Source: Brachionus manjavacas
Taxonomy: Eukaryota; Rotifera; Eurotatoria; Ploima; Brachionidae
DNA: 64,000 nt
Direction: 5' to 3'
NCBI GenBank assembly: GCA_019054805.1
Contig: JAHQIY010000004.1
Coordinates: 682,001-746,000, forward strand
The translations under genes were made by a program, and so were the position numbers. Positions 54,486 to 64,000 of this stretch are shown here, piece by piece (the stretch's first letter is position 1; every line of letters starts with the position of its first letter). The notes beneath the pieces are model-generated. The model saw only the letters and a program-made list of their open reading frames with translations. It did not search any database and was not told the origin of the DNA.

Positions 54486-55162
54486 GAAAGCGATAAAACA
54501 AACATTAATACGAATACAACAACACAGGAAATAGAAGCAAGACGTAAGAAAAATCTTGATTGTTCTACTTGTCAAAAAATACATGAAAATATTGATCAAT
54601 TTTCTATATTCAGTCAAGATTTAGAGAAATGTAGCTAAATCGCTTCAAATAATCATTCAACAATGATGAAATAAGAATTGATGAAAAAACAAAGTGAAAT
54701 AAGTGAAAAACTGCTTTCAATAGTCCAACAAGTAGTTACAAGATGGAATATTACATTTTTAATGATTGAAAGTGTTGTCAAGAATAAAGAATCACTAAAT
54801 CCAATTTTATCCATAGATCAAAAACATAAAAATCTGCAGCTAAAATCCAATGAAGTTGGAATTCTTGAAGATGCGATGTTGGTCTTACAAACCTTCTTTA
54901 AAATTACAAAAGATATTTCTTCCGAATATTCTGCAACTTCAAGTCTTATAATATCAGCATTCACAACGTTAATTAAAGCTTCTTAAATTAATGTTGATGA
55001 CAAACATTTTTCAGTGGGATTCAAAAAATTAATTAGAATATACATAGATTTATATACTGAGATATATGGAATTTTTAAAATATGGAATTGCTTTCTTGAA
55101 CCCACGATACAAAAAATTTTCAATTTGAACAGAAACGTAAAGAAATGAGTTTATTGAAAAGG
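54486..55162 (+). repeat. Left arm of 677-bp inverted repeat (hAT transposase piece)
   Basis: It matches 56,021-56,697 inverted, with equal length and only a few substitutions. The sequence is the middle of a hAT/ZBED transposase with stops: SIVQQVVTRWNITFLMIESV (the family's TRWNS region) and LEDAMLVLQTFFKITKDISS. Confidence 0.9.
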
Positions 55163-56020
55163 CTCCAAGGCAAATCAGTGATTCAATTTCAGATTTCAAT
55201 TAAATAAAAATTTTCAAGTAAAAAATACTAATAATTCGGGATGATGAAATCCTCTTTCTAACAGTCGATGAAATGCTTTCCATTTCACTGTCTTAAATTG
55301 AAAAGAATTAACTAAATTATTTGTTTGATTCTTTTAAAACTATTTATCTCTAAGTCTTTTAAAAATATTAAATGAAAATTTAAAAAAAAGAAGGTAGGAA
55401 AGTTTATATATACTCAATACTGGACAGTATTGACTGTAAAATATTTTTTTCAATTTTTTTTAAGAAAATATTGATTGTAGAAAAACAAATTTCCCTCAAA
55501 GGGAATAGTCGAAGTGTCGTCATGTGATCGTAATTCACATGATCATGTGAAACGAAGCAGTGTTCAAGTGTAAATCCTAAAATCAAGGGTTGGTAAAATA
55601 AAATTACAAACAGTTTTCGCACGGCACTAGTTTTATATTTTATTTAAATTTAGATTCTTTTTTTGATTATTAATTTTGTTTGCTTATGTGTTTTTTCTTA
55701 TTATATTTTCTGGTTTTTCTTTCTCTATTTTAACCATTTTTGGCTCAGAGTGGCCACTTTCTTTTTTTGAATAAAATTAAAAAAAATAATAGAAAAGTTA
55801 TCTTTTTATTTAGCTTAACGATATTTCAAAGTTAAGTATATATTACAGACAAGTTCGTCTGTTTTCAGCCAGTTGTATTTTTTCATTAATGATATACCCT
55901 TAAAAAAGGAGATATGAGAATATTAAATATTAAATTTAAAAAAAAAATTTTTTTACTAAATCTAAAAATTATTTGTTTTTACTGGTTATTGATTGTTGAC
56001 GTTAGAAGTTAACCCTAAAC
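55163..56020. other. Spacer between hAT arms
   Basis: The left ~150 bases still look like decayed hAT coding sequence (DDEILFLTVDEM near 55,240). A perfect 16-base palindrome TCACATGATCATGTGA lies at 55,535-55,550. The rest is AT-rich. Confidence 0.5.
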
Positions 56021-56900
56021 CCTTTTCAATAAACTCATTTCTTTACGTTTCTGTTCAAATTGAAAATTTTTTGTATCGTGGGTTCAAGAAAGCAATTCCA
56101 TATTTTAAAAATTCCATATATCTCAGTATATAAATCTATGTATATTCTAATTAATTTTTTGAATCCCACTGAAAAATGTTTGTCATCAACATTAATTTAA
56201 GAAGCTTTAATTAACGTTGTGAATGCTGATATTATAAGACTTGAAGTTGCAGAATATTCGGAAGATATATCTTTTGTAATTTTAAAGAAGGTTTGTAAGA
56301 CCAACATCGCATCTTCAAGAATTCCAACTTCATTGGATTTTAGCTGCAGATTTTTATGTTTTTGATCTATGGATAAAATTGGATTTAGTGATTCTTTATT
56401 CTTGACAACACTTTCAATCATTAAAAATGTAATATACCATCTTGTAACTACTTGTTGGACTATTGAAAGCAGTTTTTCACTTATTTCACTTTGTTTTTTC
56501 ATCAATTCTTATTTCATCATTGTTGAATGATTATTTGAAGCGATTTAGCTACATTTCTCTAAATCTTGACTGAATATAGAAAATTGATCAATATTTTCAC
56601 GTATTTTTTGACAAGTAGAACAATCAAGATTTTTCTTATGTCTTGCTTCTATTTCCTGTGTTGTTGTATTCGTATTAATGTTTGTTTTATCGCTTTCAAG
56701 CAATTGGAAACGATCGAATTTAATAAATGAGCAATACATGGAATACTTTCCAAACCTAGATTTTTTGACATTTGAAGCATGGAACTCACATTGTATTTAA
56801 ATAAATTTGGTTTTTTGAAGAAATGAAAACTCGAGAATAGAAGTGATGTTGTCGGAGAGATTCCTAGCTGTATGACCAACTAAAATATGTCGAACAGCCA
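56021..56900 (-). pseudogene. hAT (ZBED-like) transposase relic, right arm plus N-terminal side
   Basis: This contains the right arm (56,021-56,697) and extends ~200 bases further than the left arm. The extension reads IPCIAHLLNSIVSNCLKAI, the usual CxAHxLNL region of hAT transposases, then TRWYITFLMIESV and EVGILEDAMLVLQTFFK in the arm. Stops and frameshifts are frequent. The C-terminal dimerisation domain is not readable. This fragment is the better preserved of the pair. Confidence 0.8.
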
Positions 56901-57089
56901 AAAGCAAAGACTGCTTTTTTTAAAATTTATAATTTAAGTTAAAATTGTGACAAATTTAATGTTAAAATAATAAGTTGAATAACCGGTTTATTGCTTGTTG
57001 ATTGATGTTCGATACGATTAAGAATAATTTGTTTGTAATGAACGATACCTTAAAACAAAAATTAAAAAGATGTAAAAGCTTGCGTAAAA

Positions 57090-58400
57090 GATGTTAAAGA
57101 TGTAAAAATTTTTTAAAATTTTTTAAACAGATGTCGAAGAGCGTAGAAAAATTTTTTTGGCGTTTTTCATGTACATAGTTGTCTAGGTATTCATTTATTT
57201 GTTTGTGGCCAGATCTTGAGGACATGAATTTTTCAAATAGTCTAAATGATCGTGGTTCAAGTAATACGATTTTAAGTTTGAGTGGATGTATGTTATACGA
57301 GTTTTGAGTGGGTAAAATCTTATTTTTTTTAAAATGCGGTTTTGAATTTTTTGACATTCCCCAAGGATTTTTTGAGTTAAAGTGTTCATTCCGATGAATA
57401 AGTAGTCAAGTTTGAACGGATTAGACTCTTGTAAACTTTAATTGCCAGGGAAGTTCTATTTTTTATTTTTAAGTTCCTAATTTTTTTATTATGTTCGATT
57501 AACCGAGTATTTTTTTTGAAAGTTCATCGTAATATTTTTTGAAGCTAAGTTTTGGGCTGAGGTAGTGTCCAAGGAACCCTGGAAATAGATCTAATGGTAT
57601 ATCTCTATTATTAAGACGTAAGTTCAGTTTATAGTTTTTCTCATAATTTTTTCTATACCCGGCTGTAGTGAATACTGAGAAGACTGTTTTTGAGCTATTA
57701 ATACTTAATCCCCAAGATTTACAGAAATTTTCAATAGAGTTTATGGCTTTCTGTAGGTTAGTTACTGTTTTCTTAAGATTTCTTTCTGTGAATCAAATAT
57801 CAAATCGTCGGCAAATAGCGCTTTATGAATATTTTTTGCTAGATTAGTAACGACGTCGCTAAAAAATATTGAGAATAAAGACAGCTTCCTTGAGGGACCC
57901 CAGAAGTGATGTTAAAATCCTGTGATTTAAATTTTTTATAGTTTACGGAAAATTTTCGGTCGCTAAGAAAGTTGTGGATCCAGTTATAAAGTCTTGAGTT
58001 TAGATTAATTGGTTTAAGTTTAAATAAGATCGCTTTGTGATTTATTTTGTCTAATGCTTTTTCGAGGTCAAAAAATATTACCCCTGTCTTTGATTTATCA
58101 TTGAAACCGTGAATGATTGAGTTGTACAGCCTAATATGATTTTTGTTTATTGGCCAACTAAGTAGTTTGTTAGTTACTATTTTTCCACCCATTTTGCAAT
58201 ACATGCAATTAGTGAGATCGGTCGGTAGGAGGAAGCTATTTCAGGTGTTTTGTCTTTATTTATGAATCATTTTGATTTTCGACTTATTCCATTCTTTAGG
58301 TAAGTATCCAATTTTAAGTGAGGCATTTAAGAGTTTGAAAATTTGAATCAAAGTAAAGTCGGGCAGTTTTTAAGGACCTTATATTCAAGGTGAAGCTTTT
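57090..58400 (-). pseudogene. LINE B: reverse transcriptase and C-terminus
   Basis: Motifs in order on the minus strand are SYRPISLTN (frame-shifted), TGVIFFDLEKALDKINHKAI, NITSGVPQGSCL and the catalytic box ALFADDLIF near 57,815, then the thumb and C-terminal pieces ILGECQKIQNRILKKIRFY and LFEKFMSSRSGHKQINEYLD. Stops after the FADD box and several shifts make it inactive. Confidence 0.85.
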
Positions 58401-58598
58401 GTATTAAGGTTTTTTAGGGCGTCAATAAATTATCTTTGGTTATTTGGTCATTTGATGACAAGTTAATTTGGTCTAGATTTATTGAATTGAATTGGGTTTA
58501 ACCATAATCCGGTGTAAAAATTTTTCTCAAATGATTACCAAAAATGCCGACGATTTCTTCTTCGTCATTTGTAATAACATTTTGATTATTTTTTAGCT

Positions 58599-58817
58599 TT
58601 ATATCTTCTTTATTTGTTTGTTCGTCATATGATTCATCAAGTCTGATAAGTTTCCAATGTTTTGATTCGGATTCGGAATGAAGTTCTTTAATTCCTGAAT
58701 TTCTAGATTGAATTTATTTTCTCTAAACAATTTTATCCTATTTTTCACTTGTCTACATATGAAGTTAAATATTTTTTTCCGATATTTGGTGTAGTTGTTA
58801 TTCAATGATCTTTTCAA
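58599..58817 (-). pseudogene. LINE B: linker between endonuclease and RT
   Basis: A basic 72-residue frame (YRKKIFNFICRQVKNRIKLF) in the correct place for the linker of LINE ORF2, ending in a stop before the RT. Confidence 0.55.
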
Positions 58818-58935
58818 TTTTCGTTTAAGTTTGATAAGGTCAAGTAGAATCTTTGGAATTTCAGTAGGTTTTGGAGCTTTTGTCGTAAATGATTTTGACT
58901 TTGTTGCGTATTCTAGAGAGAAATAAGATCGTTTG

Positions 58936-59705
58936 TCAAATTAGAGGCTTCTTTTTCAATGTCATTATGTTTTCCAAGTGGTGAACGGGATGTTTTTTGC
59001 AAATGACCTTTCTAAACATATCCCAACTTGTAAGTTTGAAAGTATAGCATCTTTTTATAGGCTGGAGATTTTTGAAGATAGTTATTGTTAATTGATGGTC
59101 GCTAATCATGAGGTTCAATACTTTATGTGATTGGAAATGTTGGAGCATAGAGCTAGAAGTAATTGATCAATCACAGATTTTCCTCGATTGTATGTAGGTT
59201 TGGCGCAGTTAACAATATGCCCATTTGTTTTGGATAAGAAGCTTTCAAGAATTATTCCATTTGAATTATCATTTTGACAGTGCCAAATTTTGTTTTTACA
59301 ATTAAGGTCGCCTGCTTTGATGTAATTTTTATGGTCTAATGAAATGTGATTTAGAAGGGTTTCGTTCAATTTGGTTGATGGACTAGAATAGATAGAGAAT
59401 ATTGTTATTTAGTCCTATTTGAAGTTCGATTCCAACTGCATTATCGGATGATAGAAGATTTGTTAAATTGATTTGTGAAGCGAAGATGTTATTCCTAATA
59501 CAAATTGCTGCACCTCCTCCACGTCGGCCAATACGATCTGAACGAAAAATATTAAAGCCTGGAATGATTAACTGTTTGATTGGATCTAAAAATGTCTCCT
59601 TTAGACTGATGATATCTGTTTTATAGATTTTAGCCAAGTTGGCAAGTTGAATAATTTTTGCTTCCGAGTTAATAGATTGAATGTTTTAATATAATATTTT
59701 TAAGG
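58936..59705 (-). pseudogene. LINE B: endonuclease domain
   Basis: Minus-strand pieces show the LINE apurinic-type endonuclease that nicks the target: IQSINSEAKIIQLANLAKIY, ISLKETFLDP (catalytic E), RRGGGAAICIRNNI, AGDLNCKNKIWHC (GDFN-type motif) and RGKSVIDQLLLAL. Frames break near 59,375 and 59,140. Confidence 0.8.
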
Positions 59706-59707
59706 TA

Positions 59708-59917
59708 TTAATTATTATTTGTGAGCATTCCGTTATCTGAATCGACAGTACTTTCTTCTTTGTTTTCGTCGGTTGAGATTGAGCGTAGATATGTGTCAAT
59801 AATTGTGGCAAAAACAGGTCCAAAGTGTTTACTTTTTATACCAGTGACGTATTTGGGATTTTCGCAAATGGATTCGTGAATGATATTAAGATCTTTGATT
59901 ATGTCGATTATAAACAT
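59708..59917 (-). pseudogene. LINE B: ORF1 end
   Basis: A 69-residue frame (ENPKYVTGIKSKHFGPVF) directly before the endonuclease. Position rather than motif suggests the end of ORF1. Confidence 0.4.
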
Positions 59918-59925
59918 AATCAGTT

Positions 59926-60040
59926 GAGCGACGGGAGCGATGAATAGCTAAGGATAGGCCGGCCAGCTTGGCGGCCTAATTTTTGGACCGCATAAATAAA
60001 CGGCGAAATATATACGGTCTGGTGATAAGATAATAAAAAA
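59926..60040. other. Short GC-rich junction sequence
   Basis: GGCCGGCC-type sequence stands out in this AT-rich window (59,957-59,985). It begins exactly where LINE B is cut and contains GGCCGGCCAGCTTGGCGGCC. It may be the end of another element. Confidence 0.35.
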
Positions 60041-60185
60041 TAAAAAATTAAGATAATTTAATATGTTTATTTATATTAAGATAATTAAAAAAAAAATTAA
60101 AAAAATTAAAAAATTTTATTTAAAAAATAAAAAATACTTTTAAAAACAAAAAAAAATTAATAAAATTTGAATGAAAATTAATAAC

Positions 60186-60443
60186 TTAATTTAAAGACAA
60201 AAATTGTGCATCCCGATATTTCACAACTCCCAACTGCCGACCACTAACCACTTCTAACATCCAACAATATATATCTGCAGGAATTGAAGTAGCAATTAAA
60301 CAAAATAGCTCCTTAATACTACTAGTTAGTATTGGTAAATTAAAATTGTAATATTTATAAAACAAAAGTGGATCTTTTAGCTCATTTGAATCGGATTCTT
60401 TATAAAATGTCTGGGCGTTACTTAAATTCTTGAAAAGTGCCAT
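60186..60443 (-). pseudogene. hAT transposase dimerisation-domain fragment
   Basis: An 85-residue frame from an ATG (MALFKNLSNAQTF) reads SNELKDPLLFYKYYNFNLPI, IKELFCLIATSIPADIYCWM and LEVVSGRQL, which resembles the C-terminal hAT dimerisation domain (DPLxFW...LA...ATSxPSER..S). It seems to be all that is left of the gene. The 5' side (60,620-60,860) has many TCGAATA/TCGATA repeats and ends in AGGGTTGATTATCGA, like a hAT end. Confidence 0.6.
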
Positions 60444-60934
60444 TTTAATTTGATAAAAATGAAATTTTTTTAAAGTTGTTGCTTTTTTTTTAATTAAATT
60501 CTAACTAAATGAGTTTTAAAAATCAAGTCTTCATTTTTGAAATATTATTGAAACAAATTTGACATTACTTTCCTTTATAATATTTTCATATCATTGAAGT
60601 AATAATTTTTTACAAAAAAATGTCTCGAACATGAAGCTTGGTCGATTACAATCGACTAATATATTCGAAATCAATATTCGATCAGTTAATTCGAATAAAT
60701 AAAATAAAAATGAACTTGATCTACTAAAGAAGAAATCGATATATAAAATTATATCGAATATTTTTCGGTATAAGCTTATCGTTACAAAAATTTATCATTT
60801 AGTTTAAACAGCTCGATAATGATTTTTTTTATAGATTAGCGAAGTTTCTTTCGATAATCAACCCTAATGCTTAATATCAAAAGTAAAATAATATGCTTTA
60901 AATGAAATCAAAAGTTAGACATAAATTTTTTTAA

Positions 60935-61033
60935 AAAGCTTGGCTTGTAAAATTTATTCCAAAAGGATCAACATTCAAAGAAGCTTTGGACAAGACAGCT
61001 AACAGCTTAAAAGCAAAAAAAGCTAGAAAATAA
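60935..61033 (+). CDS. Possible terminal exon, basic C-terminus
   Basis: A 32-residue open frame starts right after a stop and an AAAAAG that could be a splice acceptor: WLVKFIPKGSTFKEALDK then TANSLKAKKARK and TAA. The lysine-rich, helix-like end looks like a real protein terminus. I do not recognise it. It is followed by a strong hairpin. Confidence 0.3.
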   Translation, partial: KAWLVKFIPKGSTFKEALDKTANSLKAKKARK

Positions 61034-61047
61034 AATTTATTTTTTAA

Positions 61048-61097
61048 ATAATGTTTAAATATTAATTTTCAATAAAAAATTAATATTTAAACATTAT
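61048..61097. repeat. Perfect 22-bp hairpin
   Basis: ATAATGTTTAAATATTAATT-type arms at 61,048-61,069 and 61,076-61,097 are exact inverted copies with a 6-base loop, ending 15 bases after the preceding frame. Confidence 0.85.
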
Positions 61098-61179
61098 ATA
61101 TTTTAATTTGTTTAGAAAAAATTGAATGAAATAATAAAAAATCCATTTTTCCTTTTCTGTTGAATTTTTACCATCTTTA

Positions 61180-61430
61180 CCTTCATTTCAAGAATTTACC
61201 GAAATTACGTCAATTTTTGTCAAAAAAAATTTTTTTTCATGAAAATCGGTTTTTTTCGAGAAATTTTAGAATTTTTTTTTTCACTGAATTTTACAGTAAT
61301 TATCGTTATTTTACGAAAAATACCCTTTTTTAGATTACCATATTTTACGGTAAATATGGTAAAATATCGTGAATTTACCATAATTTACGTAAAATATGGT
61401 GAATTCAAGGTATCGTAGCAGCACTGTATG
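61180..61430. repeat. TTTACGTAAA-rich repeat
   Basis: Degenerate TTTACGGTAAATATGG-type sequence similar in style to 10.6-10.9 kb and 63.2-63.5 kb but without their TGGCGATTTTTAGG core. It contains several inverted pairs (ACCATATTTTACGG/ATATGGTAAAATAT). Confidence 0.45.
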
Positions 61431-61697
61431 TCAAACCAATTAAATCTTTTTGATTGTCAATGTATCTCTAGCTTTAGATGTGGATATAGATCCTTGAAAG
61501 CTAGTTTTCGATCTAAATAAAATAAGAAGTGAATTTAGTGAAATAATCTAAAATCAAAATTTGTATTTGTTCTCTCATGCTGTAATAGAAATTTACTTCT
61601 ATTTGTGTTGATTTAATTTGAAATTCATTTTTGTTTTTTTCACTTTTTTTCATTTTTTAATCATAAAATTTGTTTCTCTTGTTCTTAAACAAAATTG

Positions 61698-61856
61698 TCA
61701 TAAATGACTTTTTTTATGACAATTTTTGATATCACCTTTACATACGAGAAAATCATCTGATGCCAAATTATTGCAGTGTTTACACTTGTTGGTAGACTCA
61801 TCGTTTAAGTAGACTGATTGATCACTTAAACTCTCGTTATCATGTCTATTAGCCAT
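61698..61856 (-). CDS. Small zinc-binding ORF, probably LINE ORF1 start
   Basis: A 52-residue frame from ATG 61,856 has CKHCNNLASDDFLVCKGDI followed by NCHKKSH, a Cys/His pattern like the first half of a PHD-type finger, preceded by an acidic N-terminus (NESLSDQSVYLNDEST). Such a finger occurs at the start of ORF1 in some Jockey-like LINEs. It could alternatively be a first exon. It stops at TGA in the middle of the finger. Confidence 0.45.
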   Translation of the reverse strand: MANRHDNESLSDQSVYLNDESTNKCKHCNNLASDDFLVCKGDIKNCHKKSHL

Positions 61857-61859
61857 TCT

Positions 61860-62640
61860 CAAAACATTCAAAAAACAAAATTAAAAAAAAAATTTGAGAT
61901 TAATTACAACTTTGATTTAAAATAAAAGAAAACTTTACAACAACAAAAAAGGAAGGTTCTTTAACGTTCGGTAACGTTTAGTCTTAACCTCAACTTAACT
62001 GATTATTATTCTCTTCCATTGGATTTCAGACCGGTGAAAGACTAAAATGCTGACTTCCAATAAAGATATATCGAGCTTCCGACTGCATTGTATTAATATT
62101 TTCTTATAATTTATTCTTTTTTCCTGAAATGTTAAATATTTAAACCTCTAACTTGGAATTAAGATGTATTAAATTTTTTATTTTTCTTCTTTACTTTTAA
62201 TTTTTTTATTTTGATTTGATTTATATTTGGTTTAACTTTTATTTATTTTATATTTTATTCTGAATAAGCTTTAAATTTAATTAATAATTTTATCTCAAGT
62301 TTATTGACACTAATTATTTAGCTTTTAATTGAAAATTGAATGAATAATTCCATTCAGTACATTTTGACCAAACATGAATGGCAAAGGGTAAACCATTCAT
62401 TAATTACTCGACGGAGCCAGCCCGGCTACGTTAACAATTTTATTTATATTTTTATTTTTTTAGTTGAAGTTTCAATAAAGAAGAAGAGAAGAAACATTTT
62501 AAGGACAAAATCATATCTAAATCCTCAATCCTTTTTTGACTTTAATGAATAAATCATGAAATAGATAATTTTTAATTTTTATATCTGATAGTACTGAAAA
62601 TCTAGAAGAAATAAACTTCAATTTACACCTACTTTTAGAG
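61860..62640. other. Unassigned region
   Basis: 61,960-62,100 is GC-richer and might be a LINE 5' untranslated region upstream of the zinc-binding ORF. The plus-strand frame at 62,340-62,552 has no family resemblance. Confidence 0.35.
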
Positions 62641-62669
62641 AACGTACAAGCACGTTTTTAAAAAAAGTT

Positions 62670-62720
62670 TTTTTAATTTGTTATCTGTGCCGATAAAAGC
62701 TCTTCAGATTAAAACTAGAA
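62670..62720 (-). repeat. LINE 3' tail remnant
   Basis: On the minus strand AATCTGAAGAGCTTTTATCG then GCACAGATAACA matches the tail type at 36,100 and 98-130. No coding sequence remains beside it. Confidence 0.45.
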
Positions 62721-63169
62721 TCATAAAGAAATCAAAATAGATAAAAAAGAAGTCTTTAATTTTTTTTAAAAAAAATAAAAAAAAAATAAGCGAAACAATT
62801 TTTTCTTAAATATTTTATCATTTTTATTAATAAGTCTCAATAAGTTAAAAATAGTGGATTTCTATTTAATTTAGTGTTAATTAAAATTTTTAAGTATAAA
62901 TTTAATAATTTGGGGATTTATGTAATATTTGGGGAAAAAAATAAAAAAATTTGGAGTTCTTTGTTCTAAATTGTGGTACTCGAACTAAATTTATTTTTTT
63001 ATTATATTTTGCTTTATATTTAATTAAATTTTTTTTTGATTTTTTTTAATCATTACGAGCTTTGGCACTGATAAACAAAAAAATAAATTTTGGTCTGGAA
63101 TTTGAATTAGAGGTGTTAAGACATGTATTAATATATATTTAGAGCTGCACGTTCAAAACTTCTATGATA

Positions 63170-63480
63170 AACTGTTTTTACGAAATTTCTGGTAATTTTA
63201 CGTAATTTTTTAAATTTAACGTATGTAAAATTACTAAAGTAAAAAAAAAGTAAATTTCCGAAAATTACGAAATTTTACGTAATTTTACAAAAATTTTAGT
63301 AAAAATAAAAAGGACTAAAAAAAACTGAAAAAATGGCGATTTTTAGGAATTTTTCTTTTTTTATTTAGAAAATTAAAATGAAAATTGAAAAAAAAATATT
63401 ACGAAATTTTATGTAAATTTAAATTATAAAAAACTGGAAAAATGGTAAATTTTAGAAAAAAAACGAGAAAAAAAATAAGG
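63170..63480 (+). repeat. TGGCGATTTTTAGG-core repeat, second copy
   Basis: The core ATGGCGATTTTTAGGAATTT at ~63,333 with the same flanking words (AAAAACTGAAAAA before, CTTTTTTTATTTA after) as at 10,700. It forms an inverted pair with the copy at 63,880-64,000. Confidence 0.6.
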
Positions 63481-63544
63481 AAATAAATTGATTAGGTAGT
63501 TTGTGATTAATTTAAAAACAATTATTAAAATAACAATTCGAATC

Positions 63545-63870
63545 GGTCTTTTCGGTAGACGATGATGACTGTCAGGAATTTGAAATGAGAACGGAGTTCA
63601 TGTGTGATGGAGAAGAAAGACTGGAGAGTAGACATGTGCAATCAAGGTTGGAGAAAATAAATTGCGACATTTTGAGCAAATCCTTAAATGAGAGAGACGT
63701 ACCGGTTGAATGGAGGGAAGCTAAAATCTTTCCATTGTACAAGAAAGGGAGTAAACTCAAGGCGTAAAATTACAGACCAGTTTCCTTGAAATCAGTTAAT
63801 TGTAAAGTAATGAAAGGAATAGTTAGAGATTGGATAACAGCACATGAAAACAATTACATTTGATCACTTT
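63545..63870 (+). pseudogene. CR1/L2-like LINE RT fragment
   Basis: The plus strand reads DVPVEWREAKIFPLYKKGSK, a TAA, NYRPVSLKSVNCKVMKGIV and RDWITAHENN: the conserved finger/palm entry of a CR1- or L2-like reverse transcriptase. Only ~100 codons remain, between inverted repeat copies. Confidence 0.8.
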
Positions 63871-63879
63871 TAGCAATTT

Positions 63880-64000
63880 AATTTAATTTTATGGTAATTT
63901 TTTTTTTTAATTTTCATTGTAATTTTCTAAATAAAAAGAGAAAAATTCCTAAAAATCGCCATTTTTAATAAAATTTACTAAAATTTTCGGAAAATTTACT
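63880..64000 (-). repeat. TGGCGATTTTTAGG-core repeat, inverted copy at window end
   Basis: The reverse complement contains ATGGCGATTTTTAGGAATTT, CTCTTTTTATTTAGAAAATT and CCGAAAATTTTAGTAAATTT, matching 63,170-63,480. It runs off the window. Confidence 0.6.

Larger units (their letters stand above)
57090..59925 (-). mobile_element. LINE B: 5'-truncated Jockey-like element
   Basis: A minus-strand non-LTR element with the end of ORF1, then endonuclease, linker and RT of ORF2 in the normal order, broken by frameshifts. It is cut at ~59,925, where GC-rich foreign sequence starts. At its 3' side the hAT relic begins within ~200 bases. Confidence 0.85.

Overview
This is AT-rich eukaryotic (animal) DNA, with runs of poly-A/T, intron-like splice sites and very low gene density. 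An animal host is suggested by a homeodomain gene and a secreted NIDO-domain gene. The overall look (very AT-rich, many TE superfamilies, NIDO proteins) would fit a small invertebrate such as a monogonont rotifer, but that guess rests on general resemblance only. I saw no tRNA, rRNA, CRISPR array or bacterial operon.

Only three host genes look intact, all in one island at 32.9-41.5 kb: a K50-type homeobox gene (minus strand), a divergent single-pass membrane protein of unknown function (plus strand), and a secreted protein with two nearly identical NIDO domains followed by a 42-bp coding repeat. A FLYWCH-type zinc-finger gene at 23.1/29.4 kb is split by an LTR retrotransposon.

The rest is mostly transposable elements, often nested. 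0-7 kb: two direct ~1-kb repeats around an RTE-like LINE relic. 7.2-8.8 kb: a LINE fragment between inverted repeats. 11,669-20,250: a young Ty3/gypsy element on the minus strand (309-bp LTRs that I read as differing at one base, 4-bp TSD GGTT), with gag, pol and an extra ORF that looks like an RRM plus coiled coil. 22.2-23.0 kb: a mariner relic. 23,256-29,443: an older, heavily mutated Ty3/gypsy element inside the FLYWCH gene (TSD CATG). 31.2-31.8 kb: a Tc1 relic. 35.5-42.8 kb: three copies of a MITE-like repeat and LINE fragments around the NIDO gene. 47.2-53.0 kb: a LINE on the minus strand into which a Mutator-like element (9-bp TSD) and a Tigger/pogo element (TA TSD) have inserted. 54.4-56.9 kb: a hAT relic present as a 677-bp inverted repeat. 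57.0-59.9 kb: another LINE. 60-64 kb: a hAT tail, small zinc-binding and basic ORFs, and a LINE RT fragment between inverted copies of a dispersed repeat.

The most unusual signals are in the young gypsy element. The nonamer GTTACAGTG recurs across the whole element, used in two different reading frames and also outside coding sequence. The env position holds an RRM/coiled-coil ORF. The Gag proteins of both LTR elements begin with a membrane segment. The pol frame of the young element is broken only by three UAA codons.
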